Shown piece by piece: positions 14,659-23,874 of a stretch of 42,922 bases of DNA (positions are counted from its first letter, which is position 1; each line of letters starts with the position of its first letter). Source of the stretch: Lachnospiraceae bacterium. GTDB taxonomy: Bacteria; Bacillota; Clostridia; Lachnospirales; Lachnospiraceae. The DNA lies in contig JAUNAG010000005.1 of assembly GCA_030527685.1 (NCBI GenBank), forward strand, positions 1-42,922. Reading direction: 5' to 3'. The notes under the pieces were generated by a model. It saw only the letters and a program-made list of their open reading frames with translations, did not search any database and had not been told where the DNA came from. Position numbers and translations under genes: made by a program.

Positions 14659-17139
14659 GTGAAAAAGAGATTGATGAAGCTTCTTGCCTATATTGTGCTT
14701 TATCTGGCGGGAGTGATTGTATTTTCCAATTTTTCGGTGCTGCAGAGACAGCAGACTGTTGATTCATCGGTACTGACGAATCCGACACTTCCGGTGATGT
14801 GTGTCGATGTGAACGGCAACAAGGTCAATCGCATGTTCGGCTATCGGCAGGAGATGGATGCCACGAATATGCGCGGCGCGCTGATTCCGATGACAACAAA
14901 GCGCGCACTCACGGTTTCCTATAAAGCATATCGCAACAAGGTGCGCTCGGTGTCCTATGAGATTTCGGCACCGGATACAGGAGAGGTCGTGGAGAATGCC
15001 AAGATCGGAAGCTTTTCAGAAGACGGTGAATACCAGACAGCGACATTTTCCTTATCGGAACCGATCCTGATGAACCGCGAGTATCCGATTCGTTTCACGA
15101 TTTCGACCGACAGCGGAGACGTGTATTATTATGCACGCGTCATTCAGCGCTCCGATCCGGTTACAGACAAGTATGTACAGTTTGTCTATGATTTCTATGA
15201 GGGCTGCACCAATCAGCAGGGTGCATCGGAACTCAATTCCTATCTTGAGACAGACGATACGATTACCAATAATTCCTACACATCTGTTGATATCAGGTGT
15301 TCTCTGAAGCAGATTACATGGGGTAATCTGAAACCGCAGATTTACCGCAAGGCGGTTCCGACGATCCGCGAAATCAACGGTGAGACCTGCACGATTACGA
15401 ATGACTATCTGATTTCCGCAGAAGGTGACGGCGGTCAGGAAGTCTATCATGTCTGGGAGTATTACAGACTTCGCTATTACAACAGCCGCATGATGCTGCT
15501 GAATTTCAACCGCAAGGCTCTGCAGGTCTTTAACGGAGAATCTTCGCTTTCGATCAATGCAAACGGTGTCATGCTCGGAGTGGCTGAGCGTGATGTCGAA
15601 TATGTGAGCAACAATACAGCAAGCATCGTGGCCTTTATTCAGGATGGTGCGCTGTGGGAGTTCAATTCCGGAGCACAGAGACTTTCGAGAGTCTTCTCCA
15701 TGCGCGATGTCGGAAGCGAGACGGACGAGCGCAATGACAACAATGATTACGAGATCCGCATTATCCGCGTATCGGAGAGCGGAGGCATCGACTTTGTTGT
15801 CGGCGGCTACATGAGCCGCGGTGAGCATGAGGGTCAGCAGGGTGTGTCCGTCTGCCACTATAATCCGGAGACCTCTACTGTTTCGGAGCGGGCATTTATC
15901 CAGTATAATCGCTCGGCGGCACAGCTCTCCAAGGATCTTGACATCCTGTGCTATGTGACGACAGGCGATGTCGGCTACTTCTATCTGCAGAGAGCCATTT
16001 ACCGGATCGAGCTGGAATCAGGTGCGGCAGATGTCGTTCTGGACAATATCAATCCGGACTGCCTTGTTTCCTCAACGGACAACAGCATGGTGGCATGGAT
16101 GCCGGAAATGCAGCCGGATGCGGCATCTTCTATTACAGTGATGGCGCTGGAGACCTCTTCAGCAAGAAATATTCCGGCAGCGGCAGGTACTTATATTAAG
16201 GCACTCGGCTTCCTGAACGACGACTTCCTGTACGGAATCGCCAGCCAGTCCGACTTAAAGACCGGACCTTCCGGAGATGTGACATTTGCCATGAGCGAGC
16301 TGCGGATCGAGGAGTTCAGCGGAACACTTGTGAAGGACTATAAGCACGACGGAATCTATGTCACGGATGTGCAGATGGAGCCGGGACTTGCGCAGCTGAC
16401 CTGTGCGACGAGAGACAGCGAAGGCAATTATCAGCAGACAGCGGATGACAACATCATGAACAATCTGCAGTCAGAAAAGAGCGCGGTGACAGTGTACCTC
16501 TACAATTCGAGCAGACAGGGCACGATTGTGACACTGAAGATGCCGGGAAGCGTGACGAATCTCTCTCCGAATGTGACGGATTTCAGTATGCGCTATCTGC
16601 AGAATCATCCGGCAGGCGTTGTCTATCAGGAATCAGACAGCTACGTGCTCTATTATGTATATGCGGGCGGCCGTCTGCAGGGCATCTATACAGATCCTGC
16701 AAGAGCCATTACGGAGGCGGATGAACAGGTCGGTGTAGTGATCAACCAGGAAGGCCAGTATATCTACGAGCGAGGAAATAAGCAGACAAAGACAGAGCTT
16801 CACAATGAGGACATTCCGGCAGCGGTGCTGGCAGGTGAAATCAATGCGGACATGCTGGACATGCAGGTCGGAGACGATGTCACGGTCATGAACCTGGCAG
16901 GCTGCACACTGGATCAGGTATTGTACCAGCTTTCACAGGGACGCGCTGTCATTACAAAACTGGCAGACGGATCCACCGCTGTCATCGTCGGATATGACCA
17001 TTACAATACACTTCTTCTGAATATGCAGACAGGAGAACACTATTACATGGGTATCAACGACAGTACGGCAAGTATGCTGGAGGGCGGCAATATCTTTGTC
17101 AGCTATATTGAACGTCAGGCAACGATTAAGGCGGATTGA
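14659..17139 (+). CDS. Large membrane-anchored protein of unknown function with a possible C39-like C-terminus
   Basis: About 826 residues. One N-terminal membrane helix (about residues 8-26, LLAYIVLYLAGVIVF) follows a basic KKRLMK stretch, so the rest is extracytoplasmic. The middle is beta-rich with no motif I recognise, possibly repeated beta blades. The last 110 residues (AGCTLDQVLYQLSQGRAVIT, then STAVIVGYDHYNTLLL) resemble the Cys- and His-containing halves of C39-like papain folds. Where such enzymes have His-Ala-Val the protein has Ser-Thr-Ala-Val, so it is probably inactive. The start is uncertain: GTG 14659 has GGGGAG 10 bases upstream, while GTG 14605 gives 18 more residues. It is probably co-transcribed with the rluA-like gene. 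Confidence 0.8.
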   Translation: MKKRLMKLLAYIVLYLAGVIVFSNFSVLQRQQTVDSSVLTNPTLPVMCVDVNGNKVNRMFGYRQEMDATNMRGALIPMTTKRALTVSYKAYRNKVRSVSYEISAPDTGEVVENAKIGSFSEDGEYQTATFSLSEPILMNREYPIRFTISTDSGDVYYYARVIQRSDPVTDKYVQFVYDFYEGCTNQQGASELNSYLETDDTITNNSYTSVDIRCSLKQITWGNLKPQIYRKAVPTIREINGETCTITNDYLISAEGDGGQEVYHVWEYYRLRYYNSRMMLLNFNRKALQVFNGESSLSINANGVMLGVAERDVEYVSNNTASIVAFIQDGALWEFNSGAQRLSRVFSMRDVGSETDERNDNNDYEIRIIRVSESGGIDFVVGGYMSRGEHEGQQGVSVCHYNPETSTVSERAFIQYNRSAAQLSKDLDILCYVTTGDVGYFYLQRAIYRIELESGAADVVLDNINPDCLVSSTDNSMVAWMPEMQPDAASSITVMALETSSARNIPAAAGTYIKALGFLNDDFLYGIASQSDLKTGPSGDVTFAMSELRIEEFSGTLVKDYKHDGIYVTDVQMEPGLAQLTCATRDSEGNYQQTADDNIMNNLQSEKSAVTVYLYNSSRQGTIVTLKMPGSVTNLSPNVTDFSMRYLQNHPAGVVYQESDSYVLYYVYAGGRLQGIYTDPARAITEADEQVGVVINQEGQYIYERGNKQTKTELHNEDIPAAVLAGEINADMLDMQVGDDVTVMNLAGCTLDQVLYQLSQGRAVITKLADGSTAVIVGYDHYNTLLLNMQTGEHYYMGINDSTASMLEGGNIFVSYIERQATIKAD

Positions 17140-17164
17140 CAAGAAGAAATCCAAAGGGTAAAAT
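17136..17164 (+). promoter_or_regulatory. Promoter of the liv operon
   Basis: TTGACA (17136-17141), 17-base spacer, TAAAAT (17159-17164). The -35 box contains the stop codon of the upstream gene. The predicted leader is about 68 bases. Confidence 0.75.
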
Positions 17165-17238
17165 TATTTATTAAATTCGCAGGGATTAAATGGACAGGGT
17201 CTCTGACGAACAGGATAGGAAAGGATGGTAAATTAGGT

Positions 17239-18387
17239 ATGAACGCAAAGAAAATGATGGCACTTGCGCTGACAGCAGCCATGACAATGAGCATGGGTGC
17301 AGCACTTGTTTCTGCAGATGATGCAGTATGGAAGATCGGTATGATCGGACCGCTGACGGGTCCGGCTGCTAACTACGGTACATCCGTTGATAAGTCTGCA
17401 CAGATCGCTGTTGAGGAGATCAATGCAGCCGGCGGTATCAACGGTTACCAGATCGAGTACAGAGGTGAGGACGACGAGCTTGACAGCGAGAAGTCTGTTA
17501 ACGCTTACAACACACTGAAGGACTGGGGTATGCAGATCCTTGACGGCTGTACAACATCCGGCTGCTCCATCGCTGTTTCCGAGAAGACAAAGGAAGATAA
17601 GCTTTTCCAGATCACACCGTCCGGTTCTGCTGATGACTGCACAAAGTACGACAACGTATTCCGTGTATGCTTCTCTGATCCGCAGCAGGGTATTGAATCT
17701 GCAAAGTACATCGGTGAGCACGGCCTTGCAAAGACTGTCGGCGTCATCTATGACAGCTCCGATGTTTACTCTTCCGGTATTGAGAATGCATTCAAGGAAG
17801 AGAGTGCAAACCAGGATTTCGAGATCGTTGTAGAAGAAGCTTTCACAGCTGATTCCAACTCCGATTTCTCTTCTCAGCTGCAGAAGATGGTCGATGCCAA
17901 TGTTGATCTGGTATTCCTTCCGATCTACTACACACAGGCAGGAACAATTCTGACACAGGCTTTCACAATGGGCCTTGATACAACATTCTTCGGCTGCGAC
18001 GGCTTCGACGGCATGCTGGAGATGGACAACTTCCAGAAGGAACTGGCAGAAGGCGTTATGCTTCTGACACCGTTCTCTGCAAGCGCAACAGATGAGAAGA
18101 CAGTTGCATTCGTAAAGGCATTCCAGGATGCTTTCGATATGCTTCCGAACCAGTTCGGTGCTGACTCCTACGATGCAATCTATGCGATCAAGGCTGCTGC
18201 TGAGAAGCAGAACCTGACACCGGATATGAGCATTGAAGAGATCTGCGAAGGCCTGAAGGCAGGTATGGTTGAGATCTCCATCGACGGTCTGACAGGTACA
18301 AACATGACATGGTCTGCAGAAGGCAACCCGTCCAAGGAGCCGAACGTCTATGTCATCAAGGACGGCGCATACTCAGTTGCTGAATAA
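17239..18387 (+). CDS. livK: Branched-chain amino-acid type ABC substrate-binding protein
   Basis: A 382-residue periplasmic-binding-protein-like type I receptor. The conserved start of the mature protein is KIGMIGPLTGPAANYG, followed by a DELDSEKSVNAYN stretch and a TSGCSIAVSE ligand-loop region typical of LivJ/LivK. It is the first gene of a complete livKHMGF set. A signal peptide is present (KK, then a hydrophobic core, then GAALVSA before DDAVWK). It has no lipobox cysteine, which is unusual for a Gram-positive binding protein. The ligand may be an amino acid or a related compound and is not fixed by sequence. TAGGT lies just before the ATG. Confidence 0.92.
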   Translation: MNAKKMMALALTAAMTMSMGAALVSADDAVWKIGMIGPLTGPAANYGTSVDKSAQIAVEEINAAGGINGYQIEYRGEDDELDSEKSVNAYNTLKDWGMQILDGCTTSGCSIAVSEKTKEDKLFQITPSGSADDCTKYDNVFRVCFSDPQQGIESAKYIGEHGLAKTVGVIYDSSDVYSSGIENAFKEESANQDFEIVVEEAFTADSNSDFSSQLQKMVDANVDLVFLPIYYTQAGTILTQAFTMGLDTTFFGCDGFDGMLEMDNFQKELAEGVMLLTPFSASATDEKTVAFVKAFQDAFDMLPNQFGADSYDAIYAIKAAAEKQNLTPDMSIEEICEGLKAGMVEISIDGLTGTNMTWSAEGNPSKEPNVYVIKDGAYSVAE

Positions 18388-18414
18388 TCGGTCTTGCAAA
18401 ACAGGAAACTGTGT

Positions 18415-18442
18415 GAAGGGGCATCCGTTCGGATGCCTCTTC
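18415..18442 (+). promoter_or_regulatory. Intercistronic hairpin between livK and livH
   Basis: GAAGGGGCATCCG (18415-18427) pairs with CGGATGCCTCTTC (18430-18442), with one G-T pair. There is no T tract after it. Such hairpins can protect the binding-protein message or give partial termination, so the receptor is made in excess over the permease. Confidence 0.7.
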
Positions 18443-18463
18443 GTTCAATAAGGGGTGGATCCT

Positions 18464-19351
18464 ATGGTCAGTTTTTTTACTAATCTGATAAACGGCCTGA
18501 GCCTGGGAAGTATCTATGCGATCATCGCCATCGGTTATACGATGGTATACGGTATTGCCAAGATGCTGAACTTCGCGCACGGGGACATCATCATGATCGG
18601 AGCCTATATTTCGTTCACGGTGATTACGACACTGAAGCTTCCGACAGCAGCTGGTATCCTCGCGGCGATTCTCGGATGCATGTGTCTGGGCATTACGATT
18701 GAAAAGGTTGCATATAAGCCGCTCCGGCATGCCACCTCTTCACTTGCTGTTCTGATCACGGCAATCGGCGTCAGCTATTTCCTTCAGAACATCGCTCTGC
18801 TGATTTTTTCTTCCAATCCGAAGATGTATACCTCAATTATTCCGTTCTCCCACATGATCATTCAGATCGGAGCCTTCCGTATTCAGACGATCAGCGTGGT
18901 GAGCATCTGTGTCAGCGTTCTGCTTGTCATTCTGCTGCAGCTCTTCATTAATAAGACACGTCCGGGTCAGGCTATGCTTGCCTGCGCACAGGACCGCGGA
19001 GCTGCTTCTCTGATGGGCATCAGTGTTGACAGAACGATTTCCATGACATTTGCAATCGGATCTGCCATGGCAGGTATTGCAGGCGTTCTGCTTTGCTCTG
19101 CCTATCCGACTCTGTCTCCGTATACAGGTGCTATGCCGGGTATCAAGGCTTTCGTTGCAGCCGTTTTCGGTGGAATCGGATCCATTCCGGGTGCGATGAT
19201 CGGCGGCCTTCTTCTTGGCATTATTGAAATTCTGAGCAAGAGCTACATCTCTTCACAGCTCTCGGATGCAATTGTTTTCTCTGTTCTGATTATTGTCCTT
19301 CTTGTAAAGCCTACAGGAATCATGGGCAAGGTCATTCAGGAAAAGGTCTGA
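18464..19351 (+). CDS. livH: Branched-chain amino-acid ABC permease LivH
   Basis: A 295-residue multi-spanning permease with the LivH start LSLGSIYAIIAIGYTMVYGI and the family block AVFGGIGSIPGAMIGGLLLG near the C-terminus, which contacts the ATPases. Several hydrophobic helices run through its length. The start ATG 18464 is chosen because AAGGGG lies upstream at a good distance; GTG 18455 would overlap that site. It lies 76 bases after livK, with a hairpin between, and 15 bases before livM. Confidence 0.93.
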   Translation: MVSFFTNLINGLSLGSIYAIIAIGYTMVYGIAKMLNFAHGDIIMIGAYISFTVITTLKLPTAAGILAAILGCMCLGITIEKVAYKPLRHATSSLAVLITAIGVSYFLQNIALLIFSSNPKMYTSIIPFSHMIIQIGAFRIQTISVVSICVSVLLVILLQLFINKTRPGQAMLACAQDRGAASLMGISVDRTISMTFAIGSAMAGIAGVLLCSAYPTLSPYTGAMPGIKAFVAAVFGGIGSIPGAMIGGLLLGIIEILSKSYISSQLSDAIVFSVLIIVLLVKPTGIMGKVIQEKV

Positions 19352-19366
19352 CGGAGGATAGAACGA

Positions 19367-20446
19367 ATGAACAGAAAAAACAAATCAAAAGCCTCCAGAG
19401 ATGATCGTCTTACCATTGTTCTTCTTCTGGTGGCCTATGCGGCAGTTATGCTTGCAAACAGTGCCGGCCTTATCAACAGCCATATGAACGGCATGCTGGT
19501 TCCGCTGTGCGTCTATGCGACAATGGCGGTATCCCTGAATCTTGTCGTCGGTATTCTCGGTGAACTTTCTCTGGGACATGCGGGCTTTATGTGTCTCGGC
19601 GCATTTGCCAGTGCATTTTTCAGTAAATTATTTGAAAATACAATGGGCGTATTTCCGCGTTTCCTGATCGCGATTCTGATCGGCGGACTGGTTGCGGGAA
19701 TCTTCGGCTTCCTGATCGGTATTCCGGTACTTCGTCTGAACGGCGACTATCTGGCAATTGTGACACTTGCTTTCGGCGAGATTATCAAGAACGTCATCAA
19801 CGTACTGTATGTCGGCCGCGACAGCGCAGGTCTTCACTTTGCACTGGATCAGTCGAAGCTCGGCATGGACAAGGAAGCAGGCGAACTGCTGATTGCCGGA
19901 CCGCAGGGTATTACAGGCACACCGAACGATGCTTCCTTTACGATCGGTTTTGCCGTTCTTCTGATTTCCACAATTCTGGTACTGAACCTGATCAATTCCC
20001 GCGAGGGACGCGCGATCATGTCAATCCGTGACAATCGTATTGCCGCAGGCTCAGTCGGCATTCCGATTACAGCCTACAAGATGCGTGCCTTCACAATGTC
20101 CGCTGTCATTGCCGGATTTGCAGGTGCTCTGTATGCGCATAATCTGGCATCTCTGATTGCGACACCGGCACGTTTCGGCTATAACATGTCGATCATGTTC
20201 CTGGTCTTCGTCGTACTCGGCGGTATCGGATCAACGAGAGGCGCCATCATTGCAGCAGTCGTGCTGACCCTGATTCCGGAGCTCCTCCGTTTCATGAACG
20301 ACTACCGTATGCTGATCTATTCAATCGTCCTGATTGCAATGATGATCATCAACTGGAATCCGAAATCCAGAGCCTGGATTCAGTCCCATCTTCACAGAAA
20401 GAAGGCGGCTGAAACGGCTGAATCTGATGGAAGGGAGGATGCTTGA
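19367..20446 (+). CDS. livM: Branched-chain amino-acid ABC permease LivM
   Basis: A 359-residue permease. Family blocks are NLVVGILGELSLGHAGFMCL (N-terminal third), LRLNGDYLAIVTLAFGEI, and FVVLGGIGSTRGAIIAAVVL near the C-terminus. A basic N-terminal cytoplasmic stretch and about eight to ten membrane helices are visible. The C-terminus is charged (HRKKAAETAESDGREDA). It follows livH by 15 bases, and its stop lies two bases before the livG ATG, with the livG binding site inside the livM end. This is typical operon packing. Confidence 0.93.
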   Translation: MNRKNKSKASRDDRLTIVLLLVAYAAVMLANSAGLINSHMNGMLVPLCVYATMAVSLNLVVGILGELSLGHAGFMCLGAFASAFFSKLFENTMGVFPRFLIAILIGGLVAGIFGFLIGIPVLRLNGDYLAIVTLAFGEIIKNVINVLYVGRDSAGLHFALDQSKLGMDKEAGELLIAGPQGITGTPNDASFTIGFAVLLISTILVLNLINSREGRAIMSIRDNRIAAGSVGIPITAYKMRAFTMSAVIAGFAGALYAHNLASLIATPARFGYNMSIMFLVFVVLGGIGSTRGAIIAAVVLTLIPELLRFMNDYRMLIYSIVLIAMMIINWNPKSRAWIQSHLHRKKAAETAESDGREDA

Positions 20447-20448
20447 CA

Positions 20449-21210
20449 ATGGCAGCACTTCTTGAGGTCAATCATCTGGCCATTCAATTCGGCGGTCTTC
20501 ATGCTGTCGATGATTTTGATCTGACAATTCAGAAAGGTGAGCTCTACGGACTGATCGGTCCGAACGGTGCAGGCAAGACAACGGTATTCAATCTGCTGAC
20601 CGGTGAATATAAGCCGACTGAGGGCGTTATCAAGCTCGACGGCCGCGATATCACAGGCTTAAGCACGATTGAGATCAACAGAGCGGGCATTGCGCGAACC
20701 TTCCAGAATATTCGTCTGTTTAAGCAGCTCTCTGTTCTTGATAATGTCAAGATCGGTCTGCACAATCAGTATCACTACTCCATGCTTTCTGCACTTCTGC
20801 ATGACGGTGCTTACCGGAAAACAGAAAAAGCGATGGACGAGAAGGCACTGGAACTTCTGTCTGTCTTCAATCTGGAGAGTGAGGCGAACACAATTTCCGC
20901 CAATCTCCCCTACGGCAAGCAGAGAAAGCTGGAGATTGCACGTGCTATGGCAACCAATCCGAAGCTTCTGCTTCTGGATGAGCCGGCAGCCGGCATGAAT
21001 CCGAATGAGACACTGGAGCTCATGGAAGACATCCGCTATGTGCGTGAAAACTTCGATATGACAATTCTTCTGATTGAGCATGATATGAAGCTGGTTTCCG
21101 GCATCTGCGAGAAGCTGACGGTTCTGAATTTCGGCCGTACGCTGACACAGGGCAATACAAAGGAGGTTCTGACGAACCCCGAGGTTGTAAAGGCATATCT
21201 CGGCGAGTAA
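20449..21210 (+). CDS. livG: Branched-chain amino-acid ABC ATPase LivG
   Basis: A 253-residue ATPase with Walker [10 protein letters not shown] (near residue 37) and Walker [14 protein letters not shown]. The signature region reads [14 protein letters not shown], the usual LivG variant of LSGGQ, and the H-loop is [10 protein letters not shown]. The start ATG 20449 is preferred to TTG 20443 because GGGAGG lies 10 bases ahead. It overlaps the livM operon end and is followed by livF 51 bases later. Confidence 0.94.
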   Translation: MAALLEVNHLAIQFGGLHAVDDFDLTIQKGELYGLIGPNGAGKTTVFNLLTGEYKPTEGVIKLDGRDITGLSTIEINRAGIARTFQNIRLFKQLSVLDNVKIGLHNQYHYSMLSALLHDGAYRKTEKAMDEKALELLSVFNLESEANTISANLPYGKQRKLEIARAMATNPKLLLLDEPAAGMNPNETLELMEDIRYVRENFDMTILLIEHDMKLVSGICEKLTVLNFGRTLTQGNTKEVLTNPEVVKAYLGE

Positions 21211-21261
21211 AAGAGTATGTCCGATGCGGAAACAGGCAAACCAAGTTTAGGAGGACATGGC

Positions 21262-21975
21262 ATGTCAGCTATGCTGAAAGTGACAGATCTCTGCGTAAAC
21301 TACGGAGTTATTCCGGCACTGCGCAGTATTTCCTTCGAGGTCAATGAGGGCGAGATCATCGCACTCATCGGTGCCAACGGTGCCGGAAAGACCACAACTC
21401 TGCATACAATCACGGGTCTTGTGGAAAAGGCCGGCGGCAAGGTAGAGTTCGAGGGAGTTGATATTACAAAGGTTCCGGCACACAAAATCGTACGTATGGG
21501 CATGGCCCACGTACCGGAAGGCAGACGCGTCTTCCCGGAAATGACAGTCGGTCAGAACCTGCTTCTCGGTGCTTACACAAGGTCAAGCGCAGAGGAGAAA
21601 AAGAAAAACCTGGAAGAGGTTTACTGGCATTTCCCGCGCCTGAAGGAGCGTTCAAAGCAGCTTGCCGGAACGCTTTCCGGCGGTGAGCAGCAGATGCTTG
21701 CGATGGGAAGAGCCCTGATGTCAAATCCGAAGATCATTCTGATGGATGAGCCCTCCATGGGACTTTCACCGATCATGGTCGGAGAGATTTTCAACATCAT
21801 CCAGAAGGTCGCAGAGCAGGGCAAGACCGTTCTGCTGGTAGAGCAGAATGCAAAGAAGGCACTTTCAATCGCCGACCGCGCATATGTACTGGAAACAGGA
21901 CGCATCACCACAGAGGGTCCGGCTGCTGAACTGATGAACAATGATGAAATCAGAAAGGCTTATTTAGGAGAATAA
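21262..21975 (+). CDS. livF: Branched-chain amino-acid ABC ATPase LivF
   Basis: A 237-residue ATPase with Walker A GANGAGKTT, signature LSGGEQQMLAMGRAL, Walker B IILMDEPSMGLSP and H-loop LLVEQNAKKAL. The EQNA sequence, where other ATPases have EHD, is typical of LivF. ATG 21262 has AGGAGG seven bases upstream. An upstream in-frame ATG (21217) would add 15 residues without family character. It completes the importer. Confidence 0.94.
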   Translation: MSAMLKVTDLCVNYGVIPALRSISFEVNEGEIIALIGANGAGKTTTLHTITGLVEKAGGKVEFEGVDITKVPAHKIVRMGMAHVPEGRRVFPEMTVGQNLLLGAYTRSSAEEKKKNLEEVYWHFPRLKERSKQLAGTLSGGEQQMLAMGRALMSNPKIILMDEPSMGLSPIMVGEIFNIIQKVAEQGKTVLLVEQNAKKALSIADRAYVLETGRITTEGPAAELMNNDEIRKAYLGE

Positions 21976-22020
21976 GACAGTGGGGGCTGTAAGAAAGCAG
22001 CTTTCAAGAAGGAGGACACC

Positions 22021-22647
22021 ATGAGCCAGAGGATTGTAATCTGTATTAACCGTGAATACGGAAGCGGCGGAAAAACAATCGGCGAGATGCTGTCAAAGGA
22101 TCTCGGAATTCATTATTATGACAAAGAGATCCTGAAACTTGCGGCAGAAGAATCCGGCATCAGCGAGCAGCTGTTTGCAAGCGCTGATGCGAATTTCAAG
22201 AAGACGCTGTTCCACACCGCCGGAAAAGTCTACAACGGAGAACTGATTCCGCCGGAAAGCAGCGACTTCACATCGGATCAGAATCTCTTCAATTACCAGG
22301 CAAAGGTGATTAAGGAGCTTGCTGAGACCGAGAGCTGCATCATTATCGGACGCTGCGGCGGTTACATCCTGCGTGACAACCCGGATGTTGTCCGGATCTT
22401 TGTTCATGCACCGCATTATTTCCTGATGGAGCAGGCAGCGAAGAAGAAATCTCTTCCGCCGCGTGAACTCGAGAAATATATCGAGAAGGTGAACAAGCAG
22501 CGCGCCGACTATAATAAGACTTACAGCGGCTGGGAATGGGACGATGCACATAACTACGACTTATGCGTGGATGCTTCAAAGCTGGGCTTTGAGAAGTGCG
22601 TTGAAATCATCAAGGGCTACATCAAGGTTCGCTTCGGCGAGAACTGA
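22021..22647 (+). CDS. Cytidylate kinase-like family protein
   Basis: A 208-residue P-loop protein with NREYGSGGKTIGEMLSKDL at residues 10-28, the variant phosphate-binding loop of the cytidylate-kinase-like family. It also has YDKEILKLAAEESGISE and IIIGRCGGYIL. True CMP kinase (Cmk) is a different, related family; the substrate here is unknown. It follows livF by 45 bases with GGAGG, so it probably shares the liv transcript, and it has its own strong terminator. Functional linkage to transport is not established. Confidence 0.85.
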   Translation: MSQRIVICINREYGSGGKTIGEMLSKDLGIHYYDKEILKLAAEESGISEQLFASADANFKKTLFHTAGKVYNGELIPPESSDFTSDQNLFNYQAKVIKELAETESCIIIGRCGGYILRDNPDVVRIFVHAPHYFLMEQAAKKKSLPPRELEKYIEKVNKQRADYNKTYSGWEWDDAHNYDLCVDASKLGFEKCVEIIKGYIKVRFGEN

Positions 22648-22672
22648 AAGCCTGCAGACAAAGAAAAGAGAG

Positions 22673-22710
22673 GGAACCGGAACTGCCGCGAGGCAGCTCC
22701 GGTTCCTTTT
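22673..22710 (+). terminator. Terminator of the liv operon
   Basis: GGAACCGGA plus CTGCC (22673-22687) pairs with GGCAG plus TCCGGTTCC (22692-22706) with one internal mismatch. The loop is GCGA and TTTT follows. Confidence 0.93.
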
Positions 22711-22888
22711 GCATGAGAGGAAATCCTGCAGAATACCATTGTTTCGCAATGCTGCCCGGGCATAATAGAGCTGAAGGAGACTCATTGTCCTTAAAACCTA
22801 ACAGAAATTTAGTTTGAATTCAAAAAAGTAAATTGTTGCTCAAATCGACGGAGAACCATATAAATTCTCACACCTCATTCGTGCATTA
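22711..22888. other. Intergenic DNA upstream of the serA promoter
   Basis: No coding frame, repeat or RNA motif that I can support. Base composition turns AT-rich after 22790. Confidence 0.5.
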
Positions 22889-22942
22889 TGCTATGATACA
22901 TACAACGAGAAGCACGCAAAGTGCATTTTCATTCGTGAAAAT
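22889..22942 (+). promoter_or_regulatory. Extended -10 promoter and twin hairpins before serA
   Basis: TGCTATGAT (22889-22897) is an extended -10 box with no good -35. Downstream are two adjacent hairpins: GCAC/GTGC (22912-22924), and ATTTTCA/TGAAAAT (22925-22942) with a TTCG tetraloop. No T-box sequence is present. Confidence 0.5.
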
Positions 22943-22964
22943 CAATAAAAACGGAGGTAGCAAT

Positions 22965-23873
22965 ATGAGAATTCTTGCAGCAGACGGACTTGCGCCAAAG
23001 GCAGTGGAGAGACTGAAGACTCTGGGACACGAGGTTGTGGAACAGCACTACGAGCAGCCCGAGGTCGGCGCTGCGATTCGCGATTTCGATATTGTGATCG
23101 TCCGTTCCGCAACAAAGGTCAAGGAACCGGAAATTGATGCAGCAAAGGGAAGCAGACTGAAACTGATCATCCGCGGCGGCGTCGGTCTTGACAATATTGC
23201 AGTTGCCTATGCGAAGGAAAACGGAATCGATGTAAAGAATACACCGAAGTCCCCGTCCAATGCAGTGGCAGAGCTTGCAATCGCCATGCTGTTCTCCTGC
23301 GCAAGAAATATCTCCATCGCAGGTCATACCATGCGCGAAGAGCAGTGGGAGAAGAAGGCATACAGCAAGGGCTTTGAACTTGCAGGCAAGACGATGGGCA
23401 TCATCGGCTACGGCAAGATCGGCCAGTGCGTAGGTAAGAAAGCACAGGCACTCGGCATGAACGTTCTCGGCACAGTTCACAGAAACAAGCCGGAAGGATG
23501 CGAGTGTGAAACCATGAAATTTGTTCCTATGGATGAGATGCTTGCAGGATCAGATTTCATTGTTCTTTGCTGCCCGGCAGCAGATAAACCGATTATTGAT
23601 AAAGAGAGCATTGCAAAAATGAAAGACGGCGTTACAATTATTAATGTATCCCGTGGATCGAATCTTGATGAAGAGGCAGTGCTTGAAGGACTGAATTCCG
23701 GCAAGATCAAGGCAGCAGGAATTGATGTCTGGATGTCTGAGAAGCAGGCCAACTGGGAGCTTGCAAAGCATCCGGCAGTGACCCCGACTCCGCATATCGG
23801 TGCCGGTACGAAGGAAGCACAGGCGCGCATCGGCGACGAGATTCTTGAGATTATAGAAAATTATGAGGTATAA
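22965..23873 (+). CDS. serA: D-3-phosphoglycerate dehydrogenase-type 2-hydroxyacid dehydrogenase
   Basis: A 302-residue NAD-dependent dehydrogenase that probably oxidises 3-phosphoglycerate in serine synthesis. The NAD loop is GYGKIG (148-153). Catalytic Arg230 (NVSRGSNLDEEA), Glu259 after GIDVW, and His277 in TPHIGAGT are present. The short form without ACT or regulatory domains is common in Clostridia. ATG 22965 has GGAGG upstream; an earlier in-frame ATG (22833) would add 44 residues without family character. The DUF1015 gene starts one base after its stop, so the two are tightly coupled. No serC or serB lies in the window. Confidence 0.85.
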   Translation: MRILAADGLAPKAVERLKTLGHEVVEQHYEQPEVGAAIRDFDIVIVRSATKVKEPEIDAAKGSRLKLIIRGGVGLDNIAVAYAKENGIDVKNTPKSPSNAVAELAIAMLFSCARNISIAGHTMREEQWEKKAYSKGFELAGKTMGIIGYGKIGQCVGKKAQALGMNVLGTVHRNKPEGCECETMKFVPMDEMLAGSDFIVLCCPAADKPIIDKESIAKMKDGVTIINVSRGSNLDEEAVLEGLNSGKIKAAGIDVWMSEKQANWELAKHPAVTPTPHIGAGTKEAQARIGDEILEIIENYEV

Positions 23874-23874
23874 C

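Noticed and set aside
22711-22964. T-box or amino-acid riboswitch in the serA leader
   Set aside because: No T-box sequence, no specifier stem and no terminator/antiterminator pair is present; only two short hairpins.
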